64,000 nt of DNA from Gimesia sp. (GTDB lineage Bacteria > Planctomycetota > Planctomycetia > Planctomycetales > Planctomycetaceae). The notes beneath the pieces were generated by a model, which was given only the letters and a program-made list of their open reading frames with translations, made no database searches and was not told where the DNA came from. This document shows positions 29,200 through 39,646 of this stretch, piece after piece. A program made the translations under genes and the position numbers. The stretch spans positions 1 to 64,000 of the forward strand of contig PAJV01000075.1 in assembly GCA_002706765.1 (NCBI GenBank), written 5' to 3'. How positions within the stretch are numbered: position 1 is the first letter of the stretch; each line of letters begins with the position of its first letter.

Positions 29200-32100
29200 A
29201 TGGGGAATTCTGAGCAGTCTGCTGAGCAATCGAATGCAGTAACCGGTAAGAAAAAACGTTCTCCAGTCGAACGCGCGATTGTCTGGGGGCTGATCGCAGT
29301 TGCCCTGTTAGTCGTTCTGATCGAATGGAATGCGCGTGCGGGCTACAGTAAAACACTCGCCGCGTTACAGGAACGGATTGAGCTTTCCGACAAACAGAAC
29401 GGCGAAGCCTTTCTGCTCGATGAAGCCAAAACAATGATCAGCGGATTTCCCCTGGGCAAAGAAGAGTTGACAAACAAGGGGAAACGCCTGCAGTATCACT
29501 GGTTCAGCCTGTTTCGCAGCTATGACATCCAGCTGACAACCGATGACGAAGATATTGTTCTCGCGCTGAAGACGGAAGCAGTCCCAAACGAAGATGCTCT
29601 ACCCCAGTTCGTTGCACCACAGAATCAGGCGCAGCCCAACAAACCACCCATCGCCGCGCATCAATTGTCACTGCCGGACAAAGGACTGGACCGGGAATTC
29701 AAAGATGTCGTGGTAATGTCAACAGATCAACTCGACTCGCAAGTCGACGAGTTGAAGGGAATTCTCACGAGAGAAATCGTACGCCAGGCACTGCTGATCG
29801 GCGGGCGGGATGGACTGGGACGAAAGACCCGCGATGCCTCACTGCGGGGAGACGTCAAGCTGGTTGAAAATCCGGAACTGTTTCCCCTGCAGCTGATCAC
29901 GCATATCAATCGCAACCGGGAAGTTTCGATCGATCTGATCTTGCCTTTCAAAACTGAACTGGCTTATCGCTGGAATTCAGAACCGTTCACGCTGCCGGAA
30001 GAGTTTGCATTCGAGGCGCTCGTCGAACACTCGGAAGCACTCTCCCGCGGGGGATTTGTCGAAGCGCTGCAGGAAGCAGGTTATTCAGGCAAGGCTGCCG
30101 AATGGAAGGATGAGTCTGACCTCCCGGAAAAGACATTGAAGCAGATTAAAGAATGGAGTTTTATCTCACAGTACACAGTCGCGCAGGACATGCATTCCGC
30201 GATCGCAGCCGAGGGAGAATCTCCCGAACGGCTGGCCATGCTGGCCCGCGCCTATGCCAACCTGGGCAGCCTGACAGAGCGTTTAATGAGCCCTGCGCAT
30301 AAGGTACTCAAAGCACGGGCCCTGTTGTACGCAGAACGGTTGACAGACCGCTGTGAAGACTCTCCCTGGTCTCTGGCATATCGCGCTTATGTCAGGACAT
30401 TTGTCGGCCGTCACCACAGTGCACTCGCTGATCTGAACACGATTCAATCTCAGGCTGGGGAAGGTGATGGGAAACGCCCGCTGCCGGAGTGGCTGGATCT
30501 GATCGAAGCGTACTGCCTCTACAAACCAGAGGTGCTGGAGAAAGCGACACGTGACGAAAACAGGAAATACATGGCTATCTATTTATCGGCCCTGCAGACA
30601 GATCCGGAATTAGATGCGAAACAGGCTATGTCCAGTTATGAAACTTTATTGAAACTGGAACCAGCCTGTATACGGGCGCTGGACCAGATGAACGACGTCC
30701 CCTCACTGGGCAACCTCAGCAGTGTCACGGGAGAGCGACAGTACGAGCTTTGGGAAGAACTATTTGAAAAGCTACAGGCAGGCAACCTGCCTAAAATTCC
30801 GAGAGATCACATTGACGCACATCTGGCATTCTTATTTAAGAGTAAAGCAGCACTCTCTTTCCGGGAACGGATTACCCGACAGATGAAAAGTTCTGATTCG
30901 ACACAACATGAACCTTCGGCCAATGCCCTGGGACAACTGCTGCAGGAAGTCTCATATCTGCTTGTCTGCCGGAAAATGCGGTTCCTGACAGATTTCTTCA
31001 GCGTCAATCCAGACAATCAGATTGAGCTTCATGAGTCGTTAGTGGCAGGGCACCCCTATGGTCCTTACCTCAAGATCTATTCATCGATCCCGGCTGATGT
31101 CGAAGCTTCGTACAAGAACATGTTCGGCTCCTATGATCCAAATGAGCTGGAAATTTCGGTCGGCAAGCTGATCACGGACAGTTACGGTTATCTGCAATAT
31201 GAAGACTACATGCAGTTGAAGGATGCCGCTGTCAATAACCTCGACCCTGTGTTCTATGACCAATTGCAATACAGTCGTTTTCTGGTCAAGCAGCGGGCTT
31301 ACAGCAGAAACCTGCTGGGAGATATTGCCCGGACGATGCTGGAAATCAGCCCACATCAGCCTCAAACAATCGCCATGAATATTGACGCCAACAAGGGCTA
31401 TGCAGATCAGCATCATACAGAGATTCTGGAAAAATATGGTGACAAACCAGAGATCCTGTCTGCCATGGCCAAACGACACCTGCGAGAACTAAACGATGAA
31501 AAAGCAGAGGATATCCTGCTACGCCGACTTGCTCTCACCAAAGATTATGAGACATATGCTTCACTGGCGGAACTGTATCAGCGACAAGGTGAAACAGGAA
31601 AATGGCTGGACACCCTGAAAAATGCATTGAGAGTCCCGACGGTCGGGCTGGAAAATGCCAAGATTCGCAGCAAGATTGCCTACTATCATATGGGGCGAGG
31701 TGAATGGGAACTGGCTGAACCATATGCAATGGATGCCGCCAAAACCTATTCCGCCTGGGGCCTAATCTGCGGTGCCCGCTACCACGAAGCAGTGGGTGAA
31801 CTGGATGCTGCGGAAGAGTTAATGGAAGGCTGCTCCAAACGCTACGAAGGAAATGCTGCCGACTGGTATTTCTGGTGTGTGCGCACCAATCACGGTGATC
31901 AGAAAACGGCCCGCCTGCTGGCCGAACGGATGATCCTGGAGCATCCATATCCCAATCACTATACCCGCACCATGGAAATCGGCGTAATTCATTTCATGCA
32001 GGGCTCGGGTAAGGAAGCCTACGAAAACTTTTTAACCGCCTATCAGAAACACAACGATAGCTATTGTGGCTTGCATGCAGCTCTGCTCGCCGATGAGCTG

Positions 32101-32976
32101 AATATGACCTTTGAGCGGGATGAACTACTTAAGGAAATCGCAGGACTGTGGAACAAAGATTATGCTTCCGCGGAACTGGCTAATTATTTTCAGCTGATGC
32201 TTAAGGAACCGGCCCCCTTCGAATGGGACCCGGATCGGTTTCAGTCATTGATGGTGCAGTTGCCTGAAGGCAGCCCGACCAACTTTTATTTCTTTGCCGG
32301 TAAATTCCTGAAACTTCGAGGCCAGGAAGCACTGGCAGAGAACTATCTGCAACTGGCCGCTGCTTCACCTGAAACGGGCAAATATAACTGTGCCCTGGCC
32401 AGTCAGTATCTGCGCGCCCTGGACAAAAAAGTCAAACCGCGTCGCATCGAGGAACTCCCTGACGGTTATCACGAAGTGAAACAGCAGTCTGGGCAGGCTG
32501 ATTATCTGGTCAAGAGAGGCAAATGGAAAGATGCGATCCAGATTTACGACGAAATTCTCAAATCTCACCCGAAGCTGACGGGCATCCTGATCCGCAGAGC
32601 TCAATCAAATGAACAGATGGGAGAATACGAGCCAGCGATCGCAGACTACAAACGGGTGATTGAAATTGATCCGGTAAACTGGAAACCACATACATGCCTG
32701 GCCATCGTTTACGGAGCGAGCGAACAGGATGAATTTCGCAATGCGCCTCAGTCGCTGCAACACGCACAGCAAGCGTTTGACATGCTGCCGACCAGATACT
32801 GGGTTATGTATGGTGCGCTGGCAGTCGCTTACGCCGCACAGGGAGAGTTCGATAAAGCGATCGAGTTTCAAAAGGAAGCGTTGGCACGAGCCCCCACCAT
32901 GGAAAAAAACGCAGTCAACCGAAGATTACAACTGTTCAATGAAGGCAAACCGTATATAAGGTCTGCGACAGAATGA
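29200..32976 (+). CDS. Large membrane-anchored TPR protein, about 1258 residues
   Basis: The start at 29200 (MGNSEQSAEQSNAVTGKKKR) is preceded by GGAG 8 bases upstream; a TTG 10 codons earlier is less likely. One membrane helix lies at about residues 26-42 (AIVWGLIAVALLVVLIEW), so the protein is anchored with a long domain on the far side. Most of the rest is helical repeats of the TPR type, clearest near the end: WKDAIQIYDEILKSHPKLTG, QSNEQMGEYEPAIADYKRVI, AYAAQGEFDKAIEFQKEALA. The first ~250 residues have beta-rich stretches. Likely a scaffold in the periplasm; partners unknown. No operon partners. Confidence 0.8.
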   Translation: MGNSEQSAEQSNAVTGKKKRSPVERAIVWGLIAVALLVVLIEWNARAGYSKTLAALQERIELSDKQNGEAFLLDEAKTMISGFPLGKEELTNKGKRLQYHWFSLFRSYDIQLTTDDEDIVLALKTEAVPNEDALPQFVAPQNQAQPNKPPIAAHQLSLPDKGLDREFKDVVVMSTDQLDSQVDELKGILTREIVRQALLIGGRDGLGRKTRDASLRGDVKLVENPELFPLQLITHINRNREVSIDLILPFKTELAYRWNSEPFTLPEEFAFEALVEHSEALSRGGFVEALQEAGYSGKAAEWKDESDLPEKTLKQIKEWSFISQYTVAQDMHSAIAAEGESPERLAMLARAYANLGSLTERLMSPAHKVLKARALLYAERLTDRCEDSPWSLAYRAYVRTFVGRHHSALADLNTIQSQAGEGDGKRPLPEWLDLIEAYCLYKPEVLEKATRDENRKYMAIYLSALQTDPELDAKQAMSSYETLLKLEPACIRALDQMNDVPSLGNLSSVTGERQYELWEELFEKLQAGNLPKIPRDHIDAHLAFLFKSKAALSFRERITRQMKSSDSTQHEPSANALGQLLQEVSYLLVCRKMRFLTDFFSVNPDNQIELHESLVAGHPYGPYLKIYSSIPADVEASYKNMFGSYDPNELEISVGKLITDSYGYLQYEDYMQLKDAAVNNLDPVFYDQLQYSRFLVKQRAYSRNLLGDIARTMLEISPHQPQTIAMNIDANKGYADQHHTEILEKYGDKPEILSAMAKRHLRELNDEKAEDILLRRLALTKDYETYASLAELYQRQGETGKWLDTLKNALRVPTVGLENAKIRSKIAYYHMGRGEWELAEPYAMDAAKTYSAWGLICGARYHEAVGELDAAEELMEGCSKRYEGNAADWYFWCVRTNHGDQKTARLLAERMILEHPYPNHYTRTMEIGVIHFMQGSGKEAYENFLTAYQKHNDSYCGLHAALLADELNMTFERDELLKEIAGLWNKDYASAELANYFQLMLKEPAPFEWDPDRFQSLMVQLPEGSPTNFYFFAGKFLKLRGQEALAENYLQLAAASPETGKYNCALASQYLRALDKKVKPRRIEELPDGYHEVKQQSGQADYLVKRGKWKDAIQIYDEILKSHPKLTGILIRRAQSNEQMGEYEPAIADYKRVIEIDPVNWKPHTCLAIVYGASEQDEFRNAPQSLQHAQQAFDMLPTRYWVMYGALAVAYAAQGEFDKAIEFQKEALARAPTMEKNAVNRRLQLFNEGKPYIRSATE

Positions 32977-33128
32977 TCTTACGGAATCGTAGATTACTCC
33001 GAAGAATTCGCAGTGCTGTTTGTCACGACATTTCAGACATTTTCGCGGAAGTTCTCGCGCCTTGGGATAGTCAAATCCTTTCGGAAAGGAAATGCAGGTC
33101 ATTGTTCTTCTCAACTTCTTTCAGGCCT

Positions 33129-33476
33129 TTACCCGATGACTGCAGCCAATCCCGCTTTAGTTCTCTCTTGAATAAGTCGTCGCTCGAATTGGGCAAGAGC
33201 AGAGAAAACATGAAATATCAGTTCTCCTGAAGGTGTTGTTGTATCGATGATAACATCACAAATCGAACGAAATCCGATTTCTCGTTGCTTCAGGTCTTCG
33301 ATCATAGTAACAAGATGACGCAAGGAACGCCCTGGACGGTCGAGCCTCCAAACAAGGAGAGTATCTCCACGTCGCAAGCTTTCCATGCAAAGCAAAAGCC
33401 CCGGTCGATCAGCTTTAGCTCCCGAGAGTTTGTCACAGAAGATGTTCTCGCGTTTGACCCCATGTTCTAACGAATC
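33129..33476 (-). pseudogene. Serine recombinase (Tn3/Pin resolvase type) fragment
   Basis: The minus-strand frame gives EHGVKRENIFCDKLSGAKAD, then LRRGDTLLVWRLDRPGRSLR, then FSALAQFERRLIQERTKAGL, the middle and end of the resolvase catalytic domain. The N-terminal part with the nucleophilic serine (YxRVSxxxQ) and the C-terminal DNA-binding helix-turn-helix are both missing. Its 5' edge reaches the stop of the NIPSNAP gene at 33467, suggesting a transposon remnant joined there. Confidence 0.8.
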
Positions 33477-34276
33477 TCTGAATAAGACATCGGTATCAGA
33501 AAACGTGATCTGATCTCAGAGATGGTAGACTGGTATTTCTTCATCTGCCTGACCTGCTCCCAGCGGGGATCAGACCGAAACGAACGCCAATGTTTTTCGT
33601 GTTCCACTTCATTTTGCGCAGACAGCAGATAGGTCAGGTTGGGAAGCTGATTCCCAATCAGGGTTTCCCCGAAAAAGACAGGAGCCAGACCGGCTTCGCG
33701 CATCAGTTCGTCAAGTCGACCTTCGTTGAACATTTCCACTGTCAGCCGCGCCAGCTTCAGATTGGGACTTTCATAGGTGCGCAATTCAAACAGGTGAGGA
33801 GTTTCTCCATTCGATAGCTCCAGAACCGGTGAACCGGAGAGTCCCTTCAACAGCTGGCTCTCCATCCGCTGCGATGCGGGAGCCGCTGCGGTCTGAGTAA
33901 AATAGTCTTTCGCTGCTTGCTGGAACGTGATATCAGCGATCAGTCGCTCATTCCATTCCCCAAAATCCTGCAGTGAGGAAAAAGGAATTACCAGAGTGAG
34001 ACATCGATCTTCCTGCATGTTTATGTTTTGAAACACGCCTGTCGGAGAGCCTGTGATACGTTTCAGCGCCGGCAGCAGGGCGTGCTCCAGATAATCACTC
34101 AACCGTTTCTGGCATGTTTCGTCTGAAAGATAAAAAGTACGCAGTTCGTAAAATTTCTGCTTTTCAGCAATTGTGTCAGCCGGGAATGCTTGAGTGGCTC
34201 TCAGCGCGAAAATCGTCGAAAGTGAGCAGGTCAGAAAACGGCGCCGCTGTAATTGTTCTGAATTCATGGCGTTCAT
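33467..34276 (-). CDS. NIPSNAP family protein, Tat-exported
   Basis: 269 residues. A twin-arginine signal is seen at the start (QLQRRRFLTCSLSTIFAL..). The mature part contains two ferredoxin-like NIPSNAP units, opening with QKFYELRTFYLSDETCQKRL and HLFELRTYESPNLKLARLTV, and ending in HWRSFRSDPRWEQVRQ. The role in bacteria is unknown. Its ATG overlaps the stop of the upstream LVIVD gene (ATGA at 34273-34276), so the two are likely translated together as the last genes of the operon that starts at the ECF sigma factor gene. The tail is close to resolvase debris, so the last residues may not be original. Confidence 0.8.
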   Translation of the reverse strand: MNAMNSEQLQRRRFLTCSLSTIFALRATQAFPADTIAEKQKFYELRTFYLSDETCQKRLSDYLEHALLPALKRITGSPTGVFQNINMQEDRCLTLVIPFSSLQDFGEWNERLIADITFQQAAKDYFTQTAAAPASQRMESQLLKGLSGSPVLELSNGETPHLFELRTYESPNLKLARLTVEMFNEGRLDELMREAGLAPVFFGETLIGNQLPNLTYLLSAQNEVEHEKHWRSFRSDPRWEQVRQMKKYQSTISEIRSRFLIPMSYSEIR

Positions 34277-35334
34277 TTTTTCTCTATTTTGTTCCTGTCA
34301 ATAATCACCAGGCTGCTCCCATCCCGCGAGGCGACATACAGCAGGTGATCTCGGACGGCCGCACCGTAGGTTCTCTGCATCAGAACATTGTCGCGAACGG
34401 AAGTCAGGAATTGTGGCTTTTCCGGATCCGAGATATCAACAACGGCAATCCCGTTTCCATCTACCATGGGTAGATAAGCGCGATCGCCTGCTACGACGCA
34501 GCGGTTCGGTGCCCCCAGCTGCTTGTCAACCAGTTTGGCATACAGCTTAGGGTTGCCTGCATCGGCTACGTCAAATATCAGAAACGCGTTTTTGTCCCAG
34601 TTGACAGAATAATATAGCTCATCCACAACCTGACCGCTGACATGACCAATTTCCGGTCCAAAGACCTGGGTCGTCAGGCGAGGCTGTGCGGGGTTGCTGA
34701 TATCGATGACGGCCAGTCGGCTCTGCGTCCCGCGGATGGTTCCCACCAGGGCAAAATCTCCGCGCAACAATACGCTGAAGGGTTCGTCAGCCCCAGTGGT
34801 TACAGTGGCAGAGCCTACGACCTTCGGGTCCTGCGGATTACGCACGTCGACCACGAAGAGCTTTCTCAAATCGGCATTGGGAATAAAACAGTAACCGTTG
34901 CGGTAGGCAAGCTTATACAACCTCCCTTTGCCTCCAATAGCGACAGAACCCAGCAGACGCAGGCTGGTTTTGTCGGTCGCGTCCAGTACCAGCAACTGGC
35001 TAGTGTTCATGGATGTCACGTAAATGGTATTTCCATTCCTGTCGAAACCCGAGGCGGCCCCCAGTAGCGAGTGACTGAAACTGGAAACCACCCTGGGGTG
35101 AGCGGGATCTTTGATAGAGCAGATTGTCAGCCGCTGTCCCTGTCGACAGGGGATATAGGCATAATCGCCATCAAGATAAATGTCTTCGGCTCCGACCAGG
35201 TTGACGGCATCAACCAGTTGTCCCACAACAGGCGATTCAGCGGCAGCCAGCGGCTGGTGTGGTGTCAGGTAGATTACCGCAAACGCGAATACAAAGAAGA
35301 CTCGATCAGCAAACATTTGAAAACCTTTATTCAT
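34273..35334 (-). CDS. Secreted LVIVD-repeat beta-propeller protein (second of a tandem pair)
   Basis: The start is set at MNKGFQMFADRVFFVFAFAV (35334), giving a signal peptide; the frame is open 10 codons further. The protein is built from about seven ~45-residue units with LVIVD-type strands: LTICSIKDPAHPRVVSSF, LLVLDATDKTSLRLLGSV, LFVVDVRNPQDPKVVGSA, LAVIDISNPAQPRLTTQ, IAVVDISDPEKPQFLTSV, LVIIDRN. Such propellers are non-enzymatic binding modules in the periplasm or at the surface. It is clearly paralogous to the next gene upstream (35401-36465), with the same motifs at the same spacing (ICSIKDP; YLPCREG/YIPCRQG). Confidence 0.85.
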   Translation of the reverse strand: MNKGFQMFADRVFFVFAFAVIYLTPHQPLAAAESPVVGQLVDAVNLVGAEDIYLDGDYAYIPCRQGQRLTICSIKDPAHPRVVSSFSHSLLGAASGFDRNGNTIYVTSMNTSQLLVLDATDKTSLRLLGSVAIGGKGRLYKLAYRNGYCFIPNADLRKLFVVDVRNPQDPKVVGSATVTTGADEPFSVLLRGDFALVGTIRGTQSRLAVIDISNPAQPRLTTQVFGPEIGHVSGQVVDELYYSVNWDKNAFLIFDVADAGNPKLYAKLVDKQLGAPNRCVVAGDRAYLPMVDGNGIAVVDISDPEKPQFLTSVRDNVLMQRTYGAAVRDHLLYVASRDGSSLVIIDRNKIEKK

Positions 35335-35400
35335 GGATGACCTGTTATTGTTGACGACAGTCATTATTAAATTCCAGACACGATCAAAAAACCTGAACCA

Positions 35401-36465
35401 TTACTTTTCCAGAGCCCGTCGATTCAGGATCACCAGGCTGTCGCCTGCGCGAGCCCCGACAAAAACGTATTCACCGCGTGCAGCCAGACCGTATGGTTTT
35501 TTCATCAAAGGGTCACTGTATGATGTCACAAAACGGGGAGTTGCAGGATCGGAAATGTCAACCACACCCACGCCATGTCCAGCAATGATCGGAAAATATG
35601 CTCGATTCCCAACGACGGCACAACGATTGGGCTTGCTCAATCGGGGGTCGACCAACACACCTTCAATGTACGGCAGTCTGGTATCTGACATTCCAGACAG
35701 ATTGATCACCATCATGGCGTTATGCGGCCAGCAGGCGATATAAAAGCGGTCATCTACAATGGTTCCAATTGCCTCGGAAAGATGAGGATCTGTCAGTTCC
35801 CCCACCATTCGTGGATGGGCAGGATCCGCCACGTTCACCACTGCCAGCCGATTGCTCTTGCCAAACACTGTCCCGACTAATGCATAGTCCCCGTTCATCG
35901 TCACGCAGTAGGCTCCATCGCCTTTTGTTGTGACCTGGATATTTCCCACGACGTGTGGGCGAGATTTGTCTCGGACATCCACAATATACAGCTTCTTCTC
36001 TCCCTGGTGAGACATATAACAATAGCCGTCTCGATACGCCATCTTGTAGAGGGGACCTGTACTCCCCTTCTGACTGATACGGACTTTTCCCAGCAGTTTC
36101 ATTTTCTCAGGAACGGTTACATCGACGATAAGTAAAAAATGACTGCTTTGCGACGCGAGATACGCGGTGTTTCCATCCAGGGCAAAACCAGTGACATCGT
36201 CCAGGTCCGGATCCCGGAACGTTCCCACCACCTGAGGTTGGGAAGGATCTTTAATGGAACAAATGGTCAAACAGTGCCCTTCACGACAAGGTAAATATGC
36301 CAGGTCGCCATTGAGAAAAACATCTTCCACTCCATTCAGATTTTCACTGTCAACCAGAGAACCGACGATCGGCGAGGCTGCAAAAACGACGGCAGCATGA
36401 GTCAGGCAAGAGGTTCCGAACAGAATGATGAGAGTCCCTTTAAAAACGGCCTCGACAGCTCGCAT
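35401..36465 (-). CDS. Secreted LVIVD-repeat beta-propeller protein (first of a tandem pair)
   Basis: 354 residues, signal peptide at the N-terminus (GTLIILFGTSCLTHAAVVFA). The blades read LTICSIKDPSQPQVVGTF, LLIVDVTVPEKMKLLGKV, LYIVDVRDKSRPHVVGNI, LAVVNVADPAHPRMVGEL, VGVVDISDPATPRFVTSY and LVILNRR. The tandem duplication with the downstream paralogue and the shared strand argue for one transcript, with 66 bases between them. The role is probably the recognition or scaffolding of a secreted partner; the ligand is unknown. Confidence 0.85.
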   Translation of the reverse strand: MRAVEAVFKGTLIILFGTSCLTHAAVVFAASPIVGSLVDSENLNGVEDVFLNGDLAYLPCREGHCLTICSIKDPSQPQVVGTFRDPDLDDVTGFALDGNTAYLASQSSHFLLIVDVTVPEKMKLLGKVRISQKGSTGPLYKMAYRDGYCYMSHQGEKKLYIVDVRDKSRPHVVGNIQVTTKGDGAYCVTMNGDYALVGTVFGKSNRLAVVNVADPAHPRMVGELTDPHLSEAIGTIVDDRFYIACWPHNAMMVINLSGMSDTRLPYIEGVLVDPRLSKPNRCAVVGNRAYFPIIAGHGVGVVDISDPATPRFVTSYSDPLMKKPYGLAARGEYVFVGARAGDSLVILNRRALEK

Positions 36466-36578
36466 AATTTCGCTCCCGATAACTAACAGTGTTACGCTGC
36501 TACTGTCACGCAGTACGTAAATTTCATGAATCTATAAATCGCCTGGTCGCGTTGCTGAGGGATCTCTACCAGTCAGCG

Positions 36579-37013
36579 TCATTCAAGATTAAAGTCGTAT
36601 GTTGTTTCACCCGCTTTGACCTCTGCTTTCAGCTTGCTGGTGTTGGTGTTATGGTATTTTTGAGGTATGTTTGCAGTTCCCGGCGGTAAAGGAATTGTCT
36701 GGTCAAGCTCATCTCTCGTGGAGGGGGGAGAAACAGATACGAGATATTCCCCTGGTGGAACTCCGTTACCATATTGGGACTGTATCTGATAACTCCCGTC
36801 TGCGGCAATTGTTGCGATCGCCGCGAAGCCTTTTTCGGCATCTGCAAACGTGATAATCGTATTGGCAGCCGGCTTCGAATTAACCATGACCTGGCCGCTA
36901 ACAGGCACAACGGAGGGCTGATTCGAGTCCGCACAACCCAATGGGAAGCCACAAAATAATCCACCGGATATCACGATCACGAAGCATTGAACAGACTTTA
37001 GACATTGCGACAT
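36579..37013 (-). CDS. Lipoprotein with carboxypeptidase-regulatory-like beta-sandwich domain
   Basis: 144 residues. The N-terminus MSQCLKSVQCFVIVISGGLF leads to a lipobox FPLGC (Cys27), so it is likely a lipid-anchored protein. The remainder is the Ig-like transthyretin-related fold common in planctomycetes: VSGQVMVNSKPAANTIITFA, then IAADGSYQIQSQ, VPPGEYLVSVS and a closing strand ETTYDFNLE. It sits downstream of a DUF1559 gene, the same pairing as 51441-49899. Confidence 0.8.
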   Translation of the reverse strand: MSQCLKSVQCFVIVISGGLFCGFPLGCADSNQPSVVPVSGQVMVNSKPAANTIITFADAEKGFAAIATIAADGSYQIQSQYGNGVPPGEYLVSVSPPSTRDELDQTIPLPPGTANIPQKYHNTNTSKLKAEVKAGETTYDFNLE

Positions 37014-37261
37014 TACGCCTCTCCTCTCAACATTACATTCAATCTTGACCCATTACAGATCAAGCAGATTTGTTTCTTCCGGGGATATTCCTGACCACTT
37101 CAGCAGAACTGATGCATTTCATCCTTGATCACAAATCGGCTCGAGGATTTAGGAACCTATTCAAACCAGTAGCCATTGATAGTCTTCAATACCCCGGTTT
37201 TTCCAGCTCGGAATCGGGATTTTGTATCTGGACCCGGATGGCAGTCCCCATTTTCTATCAA

Positions 37262-38251
37262 TTAATATTCACCCAGAACCAGACCATCGTTCCGAACGGC
37301 CAGGGGAGTCAGGATCGCGTTAAAATCGATGCTCTCAGAAAGAAATTTCACGCTGCCGTCACCCCTCAGTACGTAAGCCCCACCGGCATGAATTGACTGG
37401 ATCCCATTGTTCGTTCCATACTCAAGACTGCCGCCGGCATCATTTGTCTTGGTTTTGAAGTTCACTTTGTAGCGAAGCGTGGTGACATTGTGGCAGTCAT
37501 TGGCAACTGTTGTCAGCCAGTTCGATGTTCCCGGATGTCCGGCAGCGCCTGCTCCCATTGTGAATCCCCAGCGCCAGGAATTTCGTATATCCACCTTCGC
37601 ACCTGAAGAATCTGTGACGTGGTCAGACTGTTCTCCAACAATAATGGTATTCGACAATCCGTCGGTGAAATCATTGGAACGAATCGACACGTTGGGAGGC
37701 ATCGCGCCGTTGGAACAGACAACCCCATACAGCCCCTGGATACAGCGGGCTCCGACCGTCGTTGAAATCGGGGCACTTGCGGTGGGGGCCCCGGAAATAC
37801 CAACATAGGAGGAAGTACTGAATCGAGGAGAGACCGCATCTCTCGAGAGGCTTTCCAGTGTAGAGGAGGGACATTGAAAGCCTGAGATGACTTTATTTTT
37901 AAAGGCATCGACTGTCGTGGTTGGTGCCTGGCTTGTTTGACCCCCCCTTGCACCAACGAAAGTCCATTTATTGTAGAGCGCATTCTCTTCTAAATAAGGT
38001 AGAATGGCGACCATCCAGGAAGACGCGTATTGATAAGAGCTTCCAATAGGAAAGCCATTGAACGAGTCGTGGTAGTTGTGCAATGCCAGTCCCAGTTGTT
38101 TCAGGTTGTTCTGACATTGTGACCGGCGAGCTGCTTCCCGGGCCTGTTGCACGGCAGGCAGCAACAGGGCGATCAGAATGGCGATGATGGCAATGACCAC
38201 CAGTAATTCAATCAACGTAAAGCCTTGTTTCTTTTGACGACTCAGTAACAT
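37262..38251 (-). CDS. DUF1559 family protein with prepilin-type N-terminus
   Basis: 329 residues. The N-terminus has a type IV prepilin cleavage site and helix ([20 protein letters not shown]; cleavage after the Gly before Phe) and then [20 protein letters not shown], the family hallmark. Near the C-terminus, H-x9-DG is present ([19 protein letters not shown]). Planctomycetes carry many of these pseudopilin-like proteins; they are presumed to be processed by a prepilin peptidase and to act at the envelope. This one lies between the FecR gene (90 bases upstream) and the lipoprotein gene, so it is probably under control of the linked sigma factor. Confidence 0.92.
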   Translation of the reverse strand: MLLSRQKKQGFTLIELLVVIAIIAILIALLLPAVQQAREAARRSQCQNNLKQLGLALHNYHDSFNGFPIGSSYQYASSWMVAILPYLEENALYNKWTFVGARGGQTSQAPTTTVDAFKNKVISGFQCPSSTLESLSRDAVSPRFSTSSYVGISGAPTASAPISTTVGARCIQGLYGVVCSNGAMPPNVSIRSNDFTDGLSNTIIVGEQSDHVTDSSGAKVDIRNSWRWGFTMGAGAAGHPGTSNWLTTVANDCHNVTTLRYKVNFKTKTNDAGGSLEYGTNNGIQSIHAGGAYVLRGDGSVKFLSESIDFNAILTPLAVRNDGLVLGEY

Positions 38252-38341
38252 TATTTTTCTCCCGCGTTAATGGATTAGAATACACGCCGGTATTATCCAG
38301 AGATTTATGTACGTGGAATGAAGAGGGTTTGTTTTTTTCGA

Positions 38342-39646
38342 TTAAGGATAATAAATGTTTTTGACGATCATAAAATCTCCCACATCAGTTTTGTCGGAAA
38401 ACCAGTCAGGGCGAATACTCAACTCGTTCAATTGATCTCCATAACGGATGCCATGCAGCGTGCCCGACTCCTCTTCCCATAGCGTAACCCTGCGATTCCA
38501 TTCACCGGTTTCGTTTTTCTCCTGTGATTCCGCCTGTGCGATCAGTACATCCGAATTGACAGGCGTAAAATCGATATTTTGGTTGTTAAGATGTAACTGC
38601 CATTTGCTGGATGCTTCGTTGAAATGTACTTCTACAAAATGTTCGGCCTGCCTGTCCCAATGATTCGGATTGGGAACAGCTCCGCTGAAGCGTTCAGCAA
38701 CCGGTGTAGCCGAAAACATTATGTAGGATGGACCTTGAACCGGTCCGTTCGGCAACTTTTCCGTATCAGCTCGATAAATAAAAGTCACCTTTGTGCGGCG
38801 GAGATAGGAAATTCCCGGAAAAAATGTATTGTTCAATCCCTGAACGGCGGCAAGAAACCGGGGCGATACGTTCTCTGACGGCTGCCAGTGATTTGTGGAG
38901 GCCTCCGCAAACATGGTCTCTCCCTCTGACAGTGAAATTTTGTCGCCGGTAGAATCTGCCAGTTCCACTTCACCTTTGAAAACCTGGACGGCTGAGGCTT
39001 TTGTCTCGTCGACCTCGACCCCGAACACGGTTCCCAGATCAACGATTGAGCCGCTGGGAGTATCGACGGTAAACCCTTTCCCGGCGGGAGTCGTCACTTT
39101 GGCAAACAGCATTCCCTGCATCAGGCTGAGTCTGTTATTCCCAGTGACCTGAAACGAGGAGTGAGGAGAGATCAGAACTTTGACGCCTGTCGGGAAACTC
39201 AATTCCAGACTTCCATCTTCCAGCAGACGTTGCTCAACCTGTGGAGGACTGAGATTCTCCCGAGAGGCAATTTCCGTCTGCTCCGTTTCGAAGGAATTCG
39301 AATAGACACGGTAGCCAATGTAAGAGAGCGAACTGCAGGTCACTAACAGACAGCTTGTCACCAGCAGTAACATTTTTTTATGGACTGCTTTACTGGATGA
39401 TGTTTTTCGCTGTTTCCTGATTACGCGCGTCTGCGATAATGCATTTGAAGGAGTTACAGGTATCGGTGAAGCGCTGAGAACCAGGTTGGAATGAATGTCG
39501 ATCAATTGTAGATAAACTGTCTGGGCTTCCGGGTCCTTGCGAATCAGATCGGCGAGTTCCTGCTCCTGTGCAGGCGTTGCTGTTTCGTCCATCACATCGA
39601 AGACCAGTTTCACAAGTCGGGCGTGTTTTTTGAGGAGGCGACTCAT
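38342..39646 (-). CDS. FecR-domain protein, probable anti-sigma/sigma regulator
   Basis: 434 residues. The cytoplasmic N-terminus has the zinc-less anti-sigma pattern (LVKLVFDVMDETATPAQEQE, LADLIRKDPEAQTVYLQLI), a membrane helix follows at about 90-110 (MLLLVTSCLLVTCSSLSYIG), then a periplasmic FecR domain (LPTG-like ELSFPTGVKVLISPHSSFQV, GKGFTVDTPSGSIVDLGTVF, VQVFKGEVEL). The C-terminal ~170 residues have no assignment. Its start overlaps the stop of the sigma factor gene in ATGA, as expected of a co-translated sigma/anti-sigma pair. Confidence 0.85.
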   Translation of the reverse strand: MSRLLKKHARLVKLVFDVMDETATPAQEQELADLIRKDPEAQTVYLQLIDIHSNLVLSASPIPVTPSNALSQTRVIRKQRKTSSSKAVHKKMLLLVTSCLLVTCSSLSYIGYRVYSNSFETEQTEIASRENLSPPQVEQRLLEDGSLELSFPTGVKVLISPHSSFQVTGNNRLSLMQGMLFAKVTTPAGKGFTVDTPSGSIVDLGTVFGVEVDETKASAVQVFKGEVELADSTGDKISLSEGETMFAEASTNHWQPSENVSPRFLAAVQGLNNTFFPGISYLRRTKVTFIYRADTEKLPNGPVQGPSYIMFSATPVAERFSGAVPNPNHWDRQAEHFVEVHFNEASSKWQLHLNNQNIDFTPVNSDVLIAQAESQEKNETGEWNRRVTLWEEESGTLHGIRYGDQLNELSIRPDWFSDKTDVGDFMIVKNIYYP

